NCBI GenBank assembly: GCA_027405735.1
Contig: JAPEHQ010000007.1
Location: 2,319,001 to 2,383,000 of the forward strand
DNA from: Mucor racemosus
Taxonomy: Eukaryota; Mucoromycota; Mucoromycetes; Mucorales; Mucoraceae
Length of the DNA stretch: 64,000 nt
Direction of reading: 5' to 3'
The notes beneath the pieces were generated by a model. The model ran no database searches and was not told the DNA's origin. It saw nothing but the letters and a program-made list of their open reading frames with translations. Position 1 is the first letter of the stretch, and every line of letters begins with the position of its first letter. The translations under genes and the position numbers were made by a program. Shown here piece by piece: positions 1-13,039 of the stretch.

Positions 1-1452
1 TTGTATGTCTAATTGCTCACAAAAATGCATAGTAAGTTGAGCTAACGTATTAAATGTTTTACGTCCAGTTTTTAATTCTGAATCGAACTGTGTAGGTTTT
101 AAAAATATTTTTCTCATAAAATTTCTAGTAAATTTAATGTTAAATTTTAACGGTTTTTGATCAAAAAGTACTCTTCATTCAAATGCAACCCTAAAATATT
201 TTATTTTCACATTATGCACAACAAAATTATCTACAGAATGAGTATTTATACGTAGCTGTAGCCCTATTTTTCGTGGGGATATACATTTTTTTGATTTTTT
301 TTTGTAAAACCGAAAAATTTTCCTTGTATATCCTCGTCCAAAATGGATCCTTTTTTTGTATCACCAAAAATCAGTCATTCAATCTCAATTTTCTCGACCA
401 AAAATCAATATTTTTTTATGAAATAAAATTCATTAGATAGGCGCTAATGAGTACTATCCCATGGTTTTAGCTTTGCATACCAGTCATCCCTTCATGGATA
501 TCTATAACAGAAAAAGTGCTCTCACAAAATTTATAAAAAAATATAAAAGTCTTCACAACGATCCAAAAACTAAATATCCTGGTAGAGAATGAAAAATAAT
601 CTAGACTTTACTTAATACTCATCATTGCAATACCTTAGTATTTTCTCGATGTATTTTCATTTCAAATGCGCTTTCTCAATTTTAAGCTGGCCATTTCTGC
701 ATCATTCAAATTTATGAAACAATCACTATTATAGTAACCATCCTTGCTTCATTTAATAAATTTTGTAGCCTGGAAAATCTTGAATAGGATGACAATTTTG
801 ATAATTGTATTGTAATAACAAATGCACACAAAAATGAATATATAATTGTTGATAAAAGTTATCCCATGGATAAGGTTTGAGCTTGTTTTCAAATCCTAAA
901 GATGTTGTACAAAGGAAAAACTGCACACGTTCTTTAACGTGCAGCCTTTTATTTCCAGGTTTGCTGTTATCAAGATTGGATATTTAACATGTTTGAATAG
1001 ATAGAATCCATGTAAAAGCGATTTTCATCTTAGTGTTTTTAAAGGAAAAGGAGATATGTTTAAAGTTGAGGGTGATAAATTAAAGATTTTATGAAATCTG
1101 TTGATTATAATGTGTGTGAAAATAGAAGAAAAGCGTAAAAACTTTACAACAAGGAAAGAACAGAGTCTTTATAGTTTTATAATAATACAAAATCTTTATT
1201 AAAATAATTTATATCTGAAATAATATTGCCAAAAGAAAGTAAATCCAAAGGATTTTGCTTCCTTATAGATACACGTACAACAGGGATACACACTTACATC
1301 AACCGGAGAAGATCCTCTATCCTGTAGTTCAACATTCGTCACAAGATAACTATAACCTTTTCCATCACCACCAGCACTGCAAAATATCATGTAATCTTAA
1401 TAAAAAATACCATAATACATCTCATATCTCAAAAAAAATTCGTAAACAAAAT
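1..1452. repeat. Direct repeat copy 1 (cut by window edge)
   Basis: Bases 1-1452 recur at 3410-4861 with a constant offset of 3,409 and no difference that I could see. The right edge is sharp: the copies part after position 1452/4861. The left edge is unknown because the window starts inside this copy. No TG...CA ends, primer site or polyprotein is visible, so a tandem duplication (unit 3,409 bp) is as likely as an LTR pair. The first 430 bases also resemble, at lower identity, the dispersed repeat at 13290-13700. Confidence 0.9.
1199..1390 (-). pseudogene. Exon-like fragment inside the direct repeat
   Basis: On the minus strand a 63-codon open frame begins just after a 3' splice-like TTTGCAG and holds a GTAAGT donor-like site. 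Between them about 26 codons read AGGDGKGYSYLVTNVELQD and on, with a balanced residue make-up that looks coding. The same fragment is at 4608-4799 in the second repeat copy. I do not recognise the family, and no flanking exons were found. It is probably a captured or decayed exon. Confidence 0.25.
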
Positions 1453-3409
1453 GTTGTAAGCATTAAAATCAAAAGTTGAACTACTATCATACTTAATCTT
1501 TTCAGCTCAACAAATTAAAAAGATTGAAGCTAAAAGAAAAAAAATTAGATGCACAGCTCATTTATAAACCCCTGAATGTGGTTTAAAGAAAAGATGTTTT
1601 CTATTATCCTAAATTTGAACACTGTATGTAATCCATATTTTTGCCAATGGTCATCCTTCCAAAAAAAAAAATGCCGAACAATCTCCGGACGCGGCGATCT
1701 AATCATTTTTTCAGGCTGCCAATTTCTAGAAAAAAATTACCGGACAGTCCGGACGCGACTGCTTAAATATCTCAAGCAGCTGTGAGATGCAGGTATCGAA
1801 ATTTCATACAAAAATTAAGGTTCGAATGTATAACTAATTATTCAAAGGCTTATTTTATCTTCTTCTGTTTAATGTAAAGTGTAAAATACCACATACAGTA
1901 TTAGTCAAATTAAACGAGGTTTAATTTAGAAAGTATAATAAAATGGTACGACTAGATTCGAAAAAAGTCTACAAAATCAAAAATTTTCAAGGATTTATAA
2001 AAGTAAAATATACGTGATCTTCATTTAATTTCAAAAATATATATATATTAATATTGTTATTTTTTATTCGAAAAGGGTTTTATTATAAACTGTTTTCATA
2101 TTTCTAAACGAAAAAAAAAGCGGGTATTTTGAAATTTCATAAAAAATTTCATTTTTTAAAGTTTACCCAGAGGCAAGCAGACTTTTCACTATTTTTGCAC
2201 TACTTGCAACATTTACTCTTTACCATTAAAAAAAAATACGAACATACCACCTACAGGGAAAACGAGGTAATAATACGCATTATAATCCCAGTGCAGGTTA
2301 TTATTATAGTAATTTGTAAGGTGATAATGAACCTTTTGAGTTATATCCCTGTCCTTTGGGGCCTCACCATGTGTATTTTGGCGCATGGTGCCGTATGAGA
2401 TCAGGCTATATAGTCAAATCAAGGCACTGCTCTAGCTGTTTGGGGCTATTTACTAGCGTTCGCAAAATGTCCGAGCCCAAGCGAGCACAAGCAGTTTCAG
2501 CAAGCATTTTTCGAGTCTAAAATATTTCAAAGTTACTCATCAAGTAAATCCGAGCCTAAGCAACCGTTCGTCGAGCAATTGTATATCAAGCATTTTCAGT
2601 TTTGAAAGCAAGCAATCAAGCATAAATCAAACATTATCTAATTTTCAAAAAACTAAGCAAGTCAAGCAAGTTGAGTACGAGCATACTGTAAGCAATCGAT
2701 AAAATTGGGGTGCAAGTGCAAGCATTATACTATACATTTTTAGTCTGATATTGGCTTAAAATGTGATGCATTTTGACATTTTCAAAGCTAAAATTACGCA
2801 AATTAAATAAATTGGCGCTGTGCTACATGCTTAATTACTTGATTTGAAAGCAGACTAACAATCAGGTTTACGTGCAAGCAAGTCTGTTTCAATTTGAAGC
2901 ATTTCGAGCAAATACACAAGCAAGCTTTTTTTCAATGTTTTCATCGAGCGCCAAGCATGAAATTGTTGAAAAAATTAATCAAGCACGCCAAAGCAAGTAC
3001 TTACCCTAAAAAAGCGCAATTCAAGTGAGCCCAAGCGTAGGGCTCACTCGCTTGTTTATGCTCCCACTGCTCGATTGCGACCATCATGTGCAAGCTTATT
3101 CAAATCTCGAGATATTTGACATTTTTAGATTGTCTCTTCAAGCTGGAGAAAAGCAATTGTTTCACGTTTGAAACCTTTATACTCGCTGAAAAATAAAAAG
3201 GAATAGAAATAACTTTTTTATCAATATTCTGTAGCATCTCAAGTATAGCCCTACATTTTATATTTCCTGATTATCTATTGAAATGGGGGCACGCTCCAAT
3301 TTTGAATATCACCATATAAAATTGTATAATCAGATATGCACAGGTAACTGAGCTTGAATCCAAAAAGTGTTCAAATGGAAAAAAAATCCGAAAAAATCCA
3401 AAAAAAACC
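1453..3409. other. Spacer between direct repeats
   Basis: No intact gene. A short GC-rich patch at 1670-1760 repeats the word CCGGACGCG-like. At 2320-2520 on the plus strand a 66-codon frame (GDNEPFELYPCPLGPHHVYF onward, several Cys and Trp) ends in TAA at 2518-2520 and may be a relic of a zinc-binding protein. From 2460 on the sequence becomes a degenerate CAAGC-type repeat, listed separately. Confidence 0.5.
2460..3070. repeat. Degenerate CAAGC/CGAGC-rich tract
   Basis: The words CAAGC, GAGCAAGC and CCGAGCC recur dozens of times at irregular spacing over about 600 bp. Part of the same vocabulary (GTCGAGCAAGCAAATCCGAG) appears at 57840-57865, so this is a dispersed repeat family rather than a simple microsatellite. 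Confidence 0.6.
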
Positions 3410-4861
3410 TTGTATGTCTAATTGCTCACAAAAATGCATAGTAAGTTGAGCTAACGTATTAAATGTTTTACGTCCAGTTTTTAATTCTGAATCGAACTGT
3501 GTAGGTTTTAAAAATATTTTTCTCATAAAATTTCTAGTAAATTTAATGTTAAATTTTAACGGTTTTTGATCAAAAAGTACTCTTCATTCAAATGCAACCC
3601 TAAAATATTTTATTTTCACATTATGCACAACAAAATTATCTACAGAATGAGTATTTATACGTAGCTGTAGCCCTATTTTTCGTGGGGATATACATTTTTT
3701 TGATTTTTTTTTGTAAAACCGAAAAATTTTCCTTGTATATCCTCGTCCAAAATGGATCCTTTTTTTGTATCACCAAAAATCAGTCATTCAATCTCAATTT
3801 TCTCGACCAAAAATCAATATTTTTTTATGAAATAAAATTCATTAGATAGGCGCTAATGAGTACTATCCCATGGTTTTAGCTTTGCATACCAGTCATCCCT
3901 TCATGGATATCTATAACAGAAAAAGTGCTCTCACAAAATTTATAAAAAAATATAAAAGTCTTCACAACGATCCAAAAACTAAATATCCTGGTAGAGAATG
4001 AAAAATAATCTAGACTTTACTTAATACTCATCATTGCAATACCTTAGTATTTTCTCGATGTATTTTCATTTCAAATGCGCTTTCTCAATTTTAAGCTGGC
4101 CATTTCTGCATCATTCAAATTTATGAAACAATCACTATTATAGTAACCATCCTTGCTTCATTTAATAAATTTTGTAGCCTGGAAAATCTTGAATAGGATG
4201 ACAATTTTGATAATTGTATTGTAATAACAAATGCACACAAAAATGAATATATAATTGTTGATAAAAGTTATCCCATGGATAAGGTTTGAGCTTGTTTTCA
4301 AATCCTAAAGATGTTGTACAAAGGAAAAACTGCACACGTTCTTTAACGTGCAGCCTTTTATTTCCAGGTTTGCTGTTATCAAGATTGGATATTTAACATG
4401 TTTGAATAGATAGAATCCATGTAAAAGCGATTTTCATCTTAGTGTTTTTAAAGGAAAAGGAGATATGTTTAAAGTTGAGGGTGATAAATTAAAGATTTTA
4501 TGAAATCTGTTGATTATAATGTGTGTGAAAATAGAAGAAAAGCGTAAAAACTTTACAACAAGGAAAGAACAGAGTCTTTATAGTTTTATAATAATACAAA
4601 ATCTTTATTAAAATAATTTATATCTGAAATAATATTGCCAAAAGAAAGTAAATCCAAAGGATTTTGCTTCCTTATAGATACACGTACAACAGGGATACAC
4701 ACTTACATCAACCGGAGAAGATCCTCTATCCTGTAGTTCAACATTCGTCACAAGATAACTATAACCTTTTCCATCACCACCAGCACTGCAAAATATCATG
4801 TAATCTTAATAAAAAATACCATAATACATCTCATATCTCAAAAAAAATTCGTAAACAAAAT
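3410..4861. repeat. Direct repeat copy 2
   Basis: Second copy of bases 1-1452, co-linear with no indels; it includes the exon-like fragment at 4608-4799. It is preceded by a purine-rich stretch (3376-3408) and followed by unrelated sequence from 4862. Confidence 0.9.
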
Positions 4862-6135
4862 AAGTAGAAAAAACAAGTAGAAAAAAAAGACAAAAGATTA
4901 GAACAAAAAGGCAAATTTTTCATCTTCCTCAAGTAACCGTAAATGTCCCCTCAGTAGCCTGAGGAAATCAACAGCCACGGCTATGACTGTGTGAAGCTAG
5001 AAGACTGTACGACAATGGATACGTCCCATAAATCAACAGAATGCTTTCTTAAAGGAGTTGAAAGCAATATCTGATGATTCAAAAATCATACATAAAAATT
5101 CTTTAAAAATGTACACAATATCTCACTATAATTTCTAGCATTTTGTTTTATTTAAATATCCTACAATTAGCGATGATAGTAACGATTGGATCTCCAAATG
5201 TGGTACTAAAATTGATTTCAAAAATGCTATAAATGACACACGCAGTTAGGTTATGGATATAGATAATAGAACATCAAAAAGTCCTATTTGTTCAGTATCT
5301 TATGAATGGATGATTGTATATTGTGTGTTGCATCAAGATGTTCATTTTTTCGTAAAAACATAACGTGGTAAATATTACAATTTTGGCAATAAAACTCAAC
5401 AGAACAAGACTCTGTACCCCATTTTATAAAATTGACGAAAAAACCTCATTTTTTATTGTTATAAAGATAGAAGAAATAGCAGAAAGTAGTACCAAGACGA
5501 GAGCAACTATTTGATATAATTCAGACTTTTCAAAAAGCAATAAATTTGAGAAATCAATGCTAGGAAATCACAAAATTCCGACCTATTTTCTATATACAAA
5601 AAAGGAGTGAGAGGCAATATCTACATGAAAAAGATCTATCAATAAACTTTTTTTAAAGCTTTTAGATATTGAGCATTGGATGAAAACAATTTTTTTATTC
5701 CAAGTTGATGTTACTGTTGGTGCTTTCATGCATCAAGTGTTTTTTCCGCGCTTTTAAAATGCAACTGAATCAGGAAATTGTCAAATTCAGGAACATTATA
5801 TTTGCTGTTACTATTTGTAAGGCCAACGTAATACAGATTCAGTATTACTTTCTTATATGGGTTTGCATTATCATTACAGCAGATATGCAATGTATAGCCT
5901 ATTGGTGTACTAGAGCTATAGGATTGACATCACATGTTGTTATACGCCTCAAGAAACTACGGCATAAAAGAATAGTTTTTCGTGCAGCATGTTTGCACTC
6001 TTTTTCTTTGTAGGTGACTCTTTCAAGCTTCAGGTGCCAATAAACCACTATCACTATAATTTATGATTTAATTCTCTTGCGTTTTAAATGAAGGTATGTT
6101 CATAACCCTTATCTTAGGTTTCATGACATACTAGC

Positions 6136-6221
6136 ATACAATTTTGCATACAGTATACACGTTTTATTTCATGCATATATACAATTTTGCATACAGTATA
6201 CACGTTTTATTTCATGCATAT
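6136..6221. repeat. 43-bp tandem repeat, two copies
   Basis: The unit starting ATACAATTTTGCATACAGTA is present twice in perfect tandem (6136-6178 and 6179-6221), followed by the first bases of a third copy. Confidence 0.85.
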
Positions 6222-8513
6222 ATACATTTTTGTGTAAAAGTTGTTTAGCAGAGCAACTGCTGGCACTTTTTGTTGGGGTTTAAGATACAATTGTATTTGC
6301 TGGACAGCTAATGTCTTTTACTTTGCTTAAAGCTGTTGACGAAAGGTTTGCGTTCCTTGATGAACGATAAGGCTCGGCCGACGAAAAGCGATGTATGACA
6401 ACCTCTTTGTAGCTTGGTGAATCTAATGAACTAGTTTGTTAGATGTTGTTTGTCTTTAGTTGTTATTCCAATGTGACAATAAAGACAAGATTCACAACAT
6501 CCATCCATTGGGTTTCGAATTATCATTCGTACCTACTAAGTTCATGTCTGATGCTTGTCTTGGTTTATGAAAGAGGGGGTGTTGGGTTTATATGGTACCG
6601 TATAAATATTTCACTTTGGGATCAGATGTGCTTTGACCTTCTCGTGGTTGATCCTGTTAATATCATAGTATTTCAATACAATGAGAACCAACAAAAGTAT
6701 TCTTGTATAATAAAATGAAAATGTCTTTTTATGTATGAGGTAATATATATTCATTTCTAATACATTACTATATATTCAAGAAACAAGTAAATAAATCTAA
6801 TACTAATCATTTTGGAGCAACAGATTGCTTCTAGTATTTCCTCTTTTAAGCTCTATATTTTATTTTTGCACAGGAATTAGTTTGTAGATTCTGGATTCTC
6901 ATTTAATGATATACCATACTTTCACCATTGCAAATTTCTACTACCGCCATTCTTATTTGAGCATTTTGTACCGTATGTACATGAATTTTTGTTGATTGAA
7001 AGGCTGTTTTTGTTCAATAAAGAACGCTGAACCACTTTACATGGTTTGTAGCTATATAGCTTTAATAATATCCATACTTTGGCGATGGCCAGACAACTAC
7101 TATATACAAAATAGTACTACAGCAATAGCTATAGCCTCTAATAATACAAGTGTATGGTTTGATTACGGATATGTTACTTTCAAGCTTGTTTCTAGACCAA
7201 CCCATCGAAGGCATAATTACTGTATAATGATGTTTATATACAAATAAGGGAAACATTATATGAATTGCAATGGGCGTACTTGACAATGCGAAACTACAAG
7301 GTTTAATGAAGAATTCTGTTTCGATTTGATCAACGTGTAACCTTAAAAACTACTAAATAATTTTACAGATGCTATCTGTGGTATGTGTATGTAGGTAAAC
7401 TACAACATTTTGTCTGAATAGGAATTTTAAACAATGCATCCATTTGAATTAGCTGCATTTGATCAATCAATGAAGATTTGAATTGGTCTATCCAACTTGA
7501 AGATAATAATCACAACGTAAAAGATCAAATTGGCTTCATTGGATCAAATGATAACCTTGCTTACTATCATTTTCATATAGATAATAGTTATCAGAATCGT
7601 TTTCATTAGTTCACTTTCATTAAAACAGATGTTTTTTTTTGACACAGATGCATACATCTTGTGCAACGTTGATTATTGTAGTTTAGATGCCATTATCTTA
7701 AATTAATGCAATGTGTTTTTGATGTTTGCATGTATTCACGCAAGGTCAATGCAAGATGATTTGCATGTATAAAACTATTGTTGCATTTTACTTGTGGTAA
7801 ATAAATTTGGAACACTTAATTTTCTTTGGCTCTAATACCATGATAAAGAGTTATACATGCTGATGCTAATCTTTAGAGAATTATCCAATGAATGAAACAG
7901 AATCACCGCATCACAATGCCGAAATACGTCAGTTTAAATTCAAAACTTTTAGCCTTAAAAAAGTGGCGATATCAATAGTTTTTATTCAAGACTGAATGGA
8001 ATAACTATTTCTTGGAAATAGCAACCAATATAATCTGTACTGGTGTGAAAAAGATTATCACCTTTGATTTTTTTGTGAAACGTGGAGGGGTATATTAGTT
8101 ATCATTAAAAAGAGGAGACCGGAGCCAACTAATCTTATCATTTTGTACTCCATCAAAATTGCTTAATTCACATTTTTTTTATATTGTAATCTTATCAAAA
8201 TAGTCAAGGGACACCACAAGTGGTGAAAGAGACCATTATGCCTGTTCCAACATATGAATTGCTTATCTTAAAAGCTTTCATGCAGTGTAACTGATAGAAA
8301 AAAATTTTAATGGCATTTTGTGGAGTTTAGAGGCACAGATTCAATTGACACTAGTATTTTCTTGATCCAAACTTTGTAGAAAGATAACGGTTTATTTGTA
8401 TCAGTAAGGAAAATTATCAAATGTAATTCTTTTTTGGTTATTGTATTCAATATCATATCAATCATTATCAATTGTACTAGTAGATTATTAATTCAAATCA
8501 TGCACTTCCATTT

Positions 8514-8522
8514 TATATAAAA
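8514..8522 (+). promoter_or_regulatory. TATA box of DUR3
   Basis: TATATAAAA about 95 bp upstream of the DUR3 start codon. GATAA or TTATC cores near 8193, 8391, 8417 and 8466 could bind GATA factors of nitrogen control, but such words are common in AT-rich DNA. Confidence 0.4.
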
Positions 8523-8616
8523 AGACATTACTTGTTTTCCCAGTTGTTTCATTATTCAATTTCTTTAAGCTTTTCTCTTTTTCTCCTTTATATATATAAA
8601 TATACTTACTAAAGAA

Positions 8617-11255
8617 ATGGCCGTTTTAGATCAAGGTATATACAATATATATGGTATTATCGAAAACCATGTGATGCTAATACATCTCGAATTATAATAG
8701 GCGCTGGTTATGGCGTTGTATTAGGGTAATGTTTATTGAAAAAATCAATTAATATGGCACAGTTGATTAACTGGCTTACATACATTTAGTTTTGGTGCAT
8801 TATTTGCTGCCATGATGACAGGTATTACTTTCCTTTGTCAACGCTATTTAAGAGAAGTTCAAACTTCAGAAATGTACATGACTGCACAACGTACTGTCAA
8901 GACTGGTCTTGTCGCAAGTGCCATTGTATCTTCTTGGACATGGGCTGTAAGTATTTAAATGCCTTGATATCTAAATGCAAATTTTAATAAAACTGTTCAA
9001 ATAGGCTACATTACTTACTAGTACTGAAGTTGCATATAAATATGGTGTTTCTGTAAGCATAATTTATGAATTGGCATTGATTTACATGAACTAAACTTTT
9101 CATTTTGTTATTGTAGGGTCCAATTTGGTAAATATTTATGATAAATAATTAGAAAAAATTAAGATATTCAATCAAAATAATCTTTCAGGTACGCATCAGG
9201 AGCTGTTGTACAAGTTTTGCTGTTTGCTGTTCTTGCAATTGAATTGAAAAAGAAGGCTCCATCTGCTCATACTTTCTTGGAGGTTGTTTTAGCTCGTTAT
9301 GGAAAAGGAGCCCACATTGTTTATCTTACTTTTTCTTTAATCACTAATATTGTAAGTGTAACAATGTAAATCAATAGATCATATGAGCTTATTTCTTAAT
9401 TTTGCACTAGATTGTCACTGCAATGTTGCTTTTAGGTGGTAGTGCTGTAGTGAACTATCTTACTGGAATGCACACAATTGCTGTATGTTTCCTTTTGCCT
9501 CTTGGTGTGATTGTATATACCTTATTTGGTGGTATTAAAGCTACATTCATGTCTGATTACTCGTAAGTATTATTGATAAATATATATACCAAATCAGTAC
9601 AACTAATCCTGAATATTTCTAGACACACTGTTGTTATTTTTATTATCATTATTTCCTTTGTCTTCACTGTATATGGTAGCTCTCCTAAAATTGGATCTAT
9701 TGGTACCATGTATGATCTCTTGGTAGCTGCTTCTGAACGTAGTCCTATTGCTGACAATGAGCAAGGTTCTCTTGTCACAATGTCATCTCTTCAAGCTCTT
9801 ATTTTTGGGTAAATAACAGCAATTTAATCTTTGATCTCAAACAAATTTTAACTGATCTGCATATAAATAGTATTATTAATATTGTCGGTAACTTTGGTAC
9901 AGTCTTTGTCGATAATGTAAGTTACCTAATCCTATAGATGTATGTGTAACATTGTAAACTAACAGACACACTCGCACAGGCTTACTGGCAAAGAGCTATT
10001 GCTGCACATCCTCAATATGCCGTCAAAGCTTACTTGATTGGTGGTTTATCTTGGTTCGCTATTCCTTTTACATTAGCAACTACTATGGGTTTAGCTGGTA
10101 GAGCCCTTGACATTAATTTAACTCCTTTTGCTATCAGTCAAGGTTTGGTTCTTCCCGATGTCGCTGTTGCTCTTTTAGGTCAAGCTGGTGGTTTTGCTTG
10201 TCTTGTTCTTGTATTCATGGCTGTTACCAGTGCTTCTTCTGCCGAATTGATTGCTGTTTCTTCAGTATTAACTTACGATATCTATCGTACCTATATTCGC
10301 CCTGAAGCTAAGGGTAAAGAAGTTGTTCGTTTCTCACATATTTGTGTTATTTCTTTTGGTATTTTGATGGGTGTTCTTGCTGTCTTATTGAACTTGACTG
10401 GTATTAATCTCGGTTACCTTTACACTTTGGTAAGTATAAACTCAAATATTTCATTTGTTATCATCATATTAATTAGCAAATCTAATGTAGATGGGTGTCT
10501 TGATTTCATCTGCCGTTGTCCCTTTGACATTAACTTTACTTTGGAGTAAGCAATCCAAATTAGCTGCCATTGTATCCCCCATTTTCGGTTTCTGTGCTGC
10601 AATCAGTACTTGGTTAGCCGTTACAAAAAGCATGTACGGCGTCATTACTATCGAATCAACATCTCAAAACATGCCCATGATGTCTGGTAACCTTGTTGCA
10701 TTATTCTCTCCCGCCCTTGCCACTGTTGTTATCAGTCTTATCAAACCTGATAACTTTAATTTTGATGCTACTCGTGGAATTGAAGTAGTAGATGATACTG
10801 ATGTTACTGACCAAGTCGCTGGTGATTTCCACGAAGCAAACAACGAAGTTTCTCCTCAAATAGATGCTGCTCAAGCTGAAAAGCTCGTCAACACTCAAGA
10901 AGAAATTGATTCAATGAACAAATCTTCTCGCTTTGCAAAGATTGCTAGTATTACATTATCTTTGATCTTATTTGTGCTTTGGCCATTACCCATGTTCTTT
11001 TCCAAATACGTATTTTCCAAATCTTTCTTCACTGGTTGGGTCGTCGTTTCCATTATTTGGGTGTTTATAAGTACCATTGCGGTTGGTATTTACCCTGTTT
11101 ATGAAGCTCGTCATACAATTGCCAGTATTTTCCGGGAAATATATAGAGATATTACTGGAAAAAGAGTGCCCAACTTACCTACTATTAATGAAAGTGCTAT
11201 TATCTCTGAAGAAAACATCGTTGTATACAACGCTGAAAAGAAAGATACAGCGTAA
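8617..11255 (+). CDS. DUR3: DUR3-type urea:H+/Na+ symporter (SSS family)
   Basis: Predicted plasma-membrane high-affinity urea permease of the sodium:solute symporter family; yeast Dur3 also carries polyamines. Model of 11 exons: 8617-8635, 8701-8725, 8790-8946, 9005-9052, 9117-9127, 9189-9351, 9411-9562, 9623-9808, 9871-9916, 9980-10429, 10491-11255, giving 673 aa, close to fungal Dur3 length. All introns are GT-AG. Diagnostic stretches are [20 protein letters not shown] with SSWTWA after the first helices, the GPIWYASGA helix, [29 protein letters not shown] and the [13 protein letters not shown] helix. About 14-15 hydrophobic helices are expected, with an acidic loop (about residues 510-570) before the last ones. 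Exon 5 has only 11 nt. The start was chosen because exons 1-2 supply the [18 protein letters not shown]-terminus typical of the family. Nitrogen-repressed expression is likely, by family knowledge only. Confidence 0.95.
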
Positions 11256-11974
11256 AAAAAATCCTAAAAATCAATAGCATCCGTTATATATATTCTCCAT
11301 AGTTTGTTTCATAATTTCTATTAATCATCAAATGCCACAACTGTATCATTATTTATAATAAATCCTCTGTTTATTTATTCAACGCCCCAAAGAATCTTCA
11401 TCCAACAATGGATATAAATGCGTTTTTAGATGCTTTGTATTATTTGAGTGTATTATTTTGTTTGATTTATGTCTTCAAAAGCCTGAAAATACTCTAAACA
11501 TTAGACTTCCATGTTCTCGGATTGATGTAAAGAAAAATCCTACAATAATTCAGCCATCAGCTAAATGTATGTACGATTTAATGGATTTTTTTATGCCGCT
11601 GGCCTCAAATTAATAAATTATAAACTATTAAATAGCAAAGATTAGCATGTAAAAAAATGAATAAATGCGGAAAAATCCTTCATAAAGTATATATAATGAA
11701 TTGAAAAGCTCTATATTATACATGGTACATAATAATACAGCTGAATAAGATATAATTACCGGCAATAGAATGCAAATTTTGCATTCGTTTTAACAACAAT
11801 AGCTTAGAAAATGCTCAAGCAAGAATAAATTTTTTTTTTTTGCTACTGAAACTTGCATTAGGCAAATAATTTACCTTGTAATCTTGTTTTATCAATAATT
11901 CCATCAAAATACATTACAACTTTTATTGTAAATATAAAGGGCATTTACTTATTAATTTCTGTAGTTGACATTGC

Positions 11975-12790
11975 CATACATGCTGGTTTTGGCTAATTTA
12001 GTGCTATTTCTAATTTGAAATGGCCTGCTGAGCCATAAAACCTACTAGGGAAAACTGGGCGCTTGGTTCCTACGATTTAACCAGCAAATCAATGTGTTGC
12101 TAAAATTATATCCCTGAATACTTTTACAGCTGCAGTATATATTTTAGAACTTGTAGCCCATTTGGATCAATATTCGTTACTTTCAAGCAGAAGAAAAGAC
12201 TTTTTTTTTTTCAAAAACGTGTCAAAGTATCCTTCAAAAACAGCTGTTAGCTAATGAAATAAAGATATTGAGGAATGTGGAACTAGTGCGTGTCATCTAG
12301 ACTTGGTTGGATATATATATATAGACTCATTTTAGATTATTAGTCATATAATTAGAGAATATGAATATAAAACAAGATGTTTCCATCTTATAATAAAGTT
12401 TGGTTTTAGTGTGCTCTTTCATTTTATAACAGTTTTCCTTTATTTTAATTAAATGATTTGGTACATATTTTAGCTTTGAGATTGATATAACCTCCTGGCG
12501 TAACATAGTAGGCGTAGATAGCAGGTAGCCAACTTGTTGTTCAAACTTACCAAATGCATAATTACCCACATGGGAGCTAATATCTGGAACACTTGTAGCA
12601 CCTACTCATATTTATATCCATGAAAAGTGGCAGCTTACTTGGATCAGTGCTATTCATAGAGATCATATTAAAATTGTTTTCAATAAAAATGCGCAGCAGT
12701 AAACTATAGGTGCTCTTTGGCAATGGTTTTCTCGACACACAATAGGTTTTGAATGTTGTTCTTTGAGATCCGCATGTCAAAAATATGTCC
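11975..12790 (-). repeat. Dispersed relic with decayed coding sequence, copy A
   Basis: The reverse complement matches 39065-39900 in the same order: first the block with GATCTCTATGAATAGCACTG (12660-12641), then a block encoding GNYAFGKFEQQVGYL (12569-12520; GHRAFGKFEEYFGYL in the partner), then about 70 bp with CAAATTAGAA and CCAAAACCAG (12040-11980). Both copies carry stops or frameshifts. The former protein is unknown to me; conserved DPSKL and AFGKFE words suggest it was once one coding sequence. Confidence 0.65.
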
Positions 12791-13039
12791 TTACTCTCAT
12801 GTAAAGTTGGAAATTATTAGGATCGAGATTCGCTGAGACAGAACTTCGGTTATCAATTTTTTATAGTTTTAAAAAGTAGAATTTAGATTGTTTTTAAATG
12901 GTTTTCGAATACTTTTGCCCAATATTGAATTAAATCAGGTAAAATCTTTAAAGAACATGTACCTTCGCATCAGAAGCCATTGATATTCCCTGGAAAACAG
13001 AAATATTAATATAAGCACACTGGCCAGACACGGACCAAA

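Larger units (their letters stand above)
4862..8616. other. Gene-poor spacer upstream of DUR3
   Basis: No frame here combines a sensible start, splice signals and protein-like composition; the plus-strand frame 5705-6013 has a biased hydrophobic make-up and no support. A 43-bp tandem repeat lies at 6136-6221. At 6580-6693 a 114-bp stretch begins TGTTGG, ends CCAACA and holds a TATAAATA box, like a very short LTR, but its flanking five bases do not match. The last 500 bp before DUR3 hold several TTATC/GATAA cores and a TATA box. Confidence 0.5.

Noticed and set aside
1811..1835. GGTTCGAAT word resembling a tRNA T-loop
   Set aside because: No acceptor or anticodon stems could be paired around it; no tRNA gene was found in the window.
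5705..6013. 102-codon plus frame in the first spacer
   Set aside because: Hydrophobic and Ile/Cys-rich without domain, promoter or splice context; expected by chance in AT-rich DNA.
6580..6693. Short LTR candidate with TGTTGG/CCAACA ends
   Set aside because: Flanking five bases (GGGGG and AAAGT) do not match and no second copy was seen.
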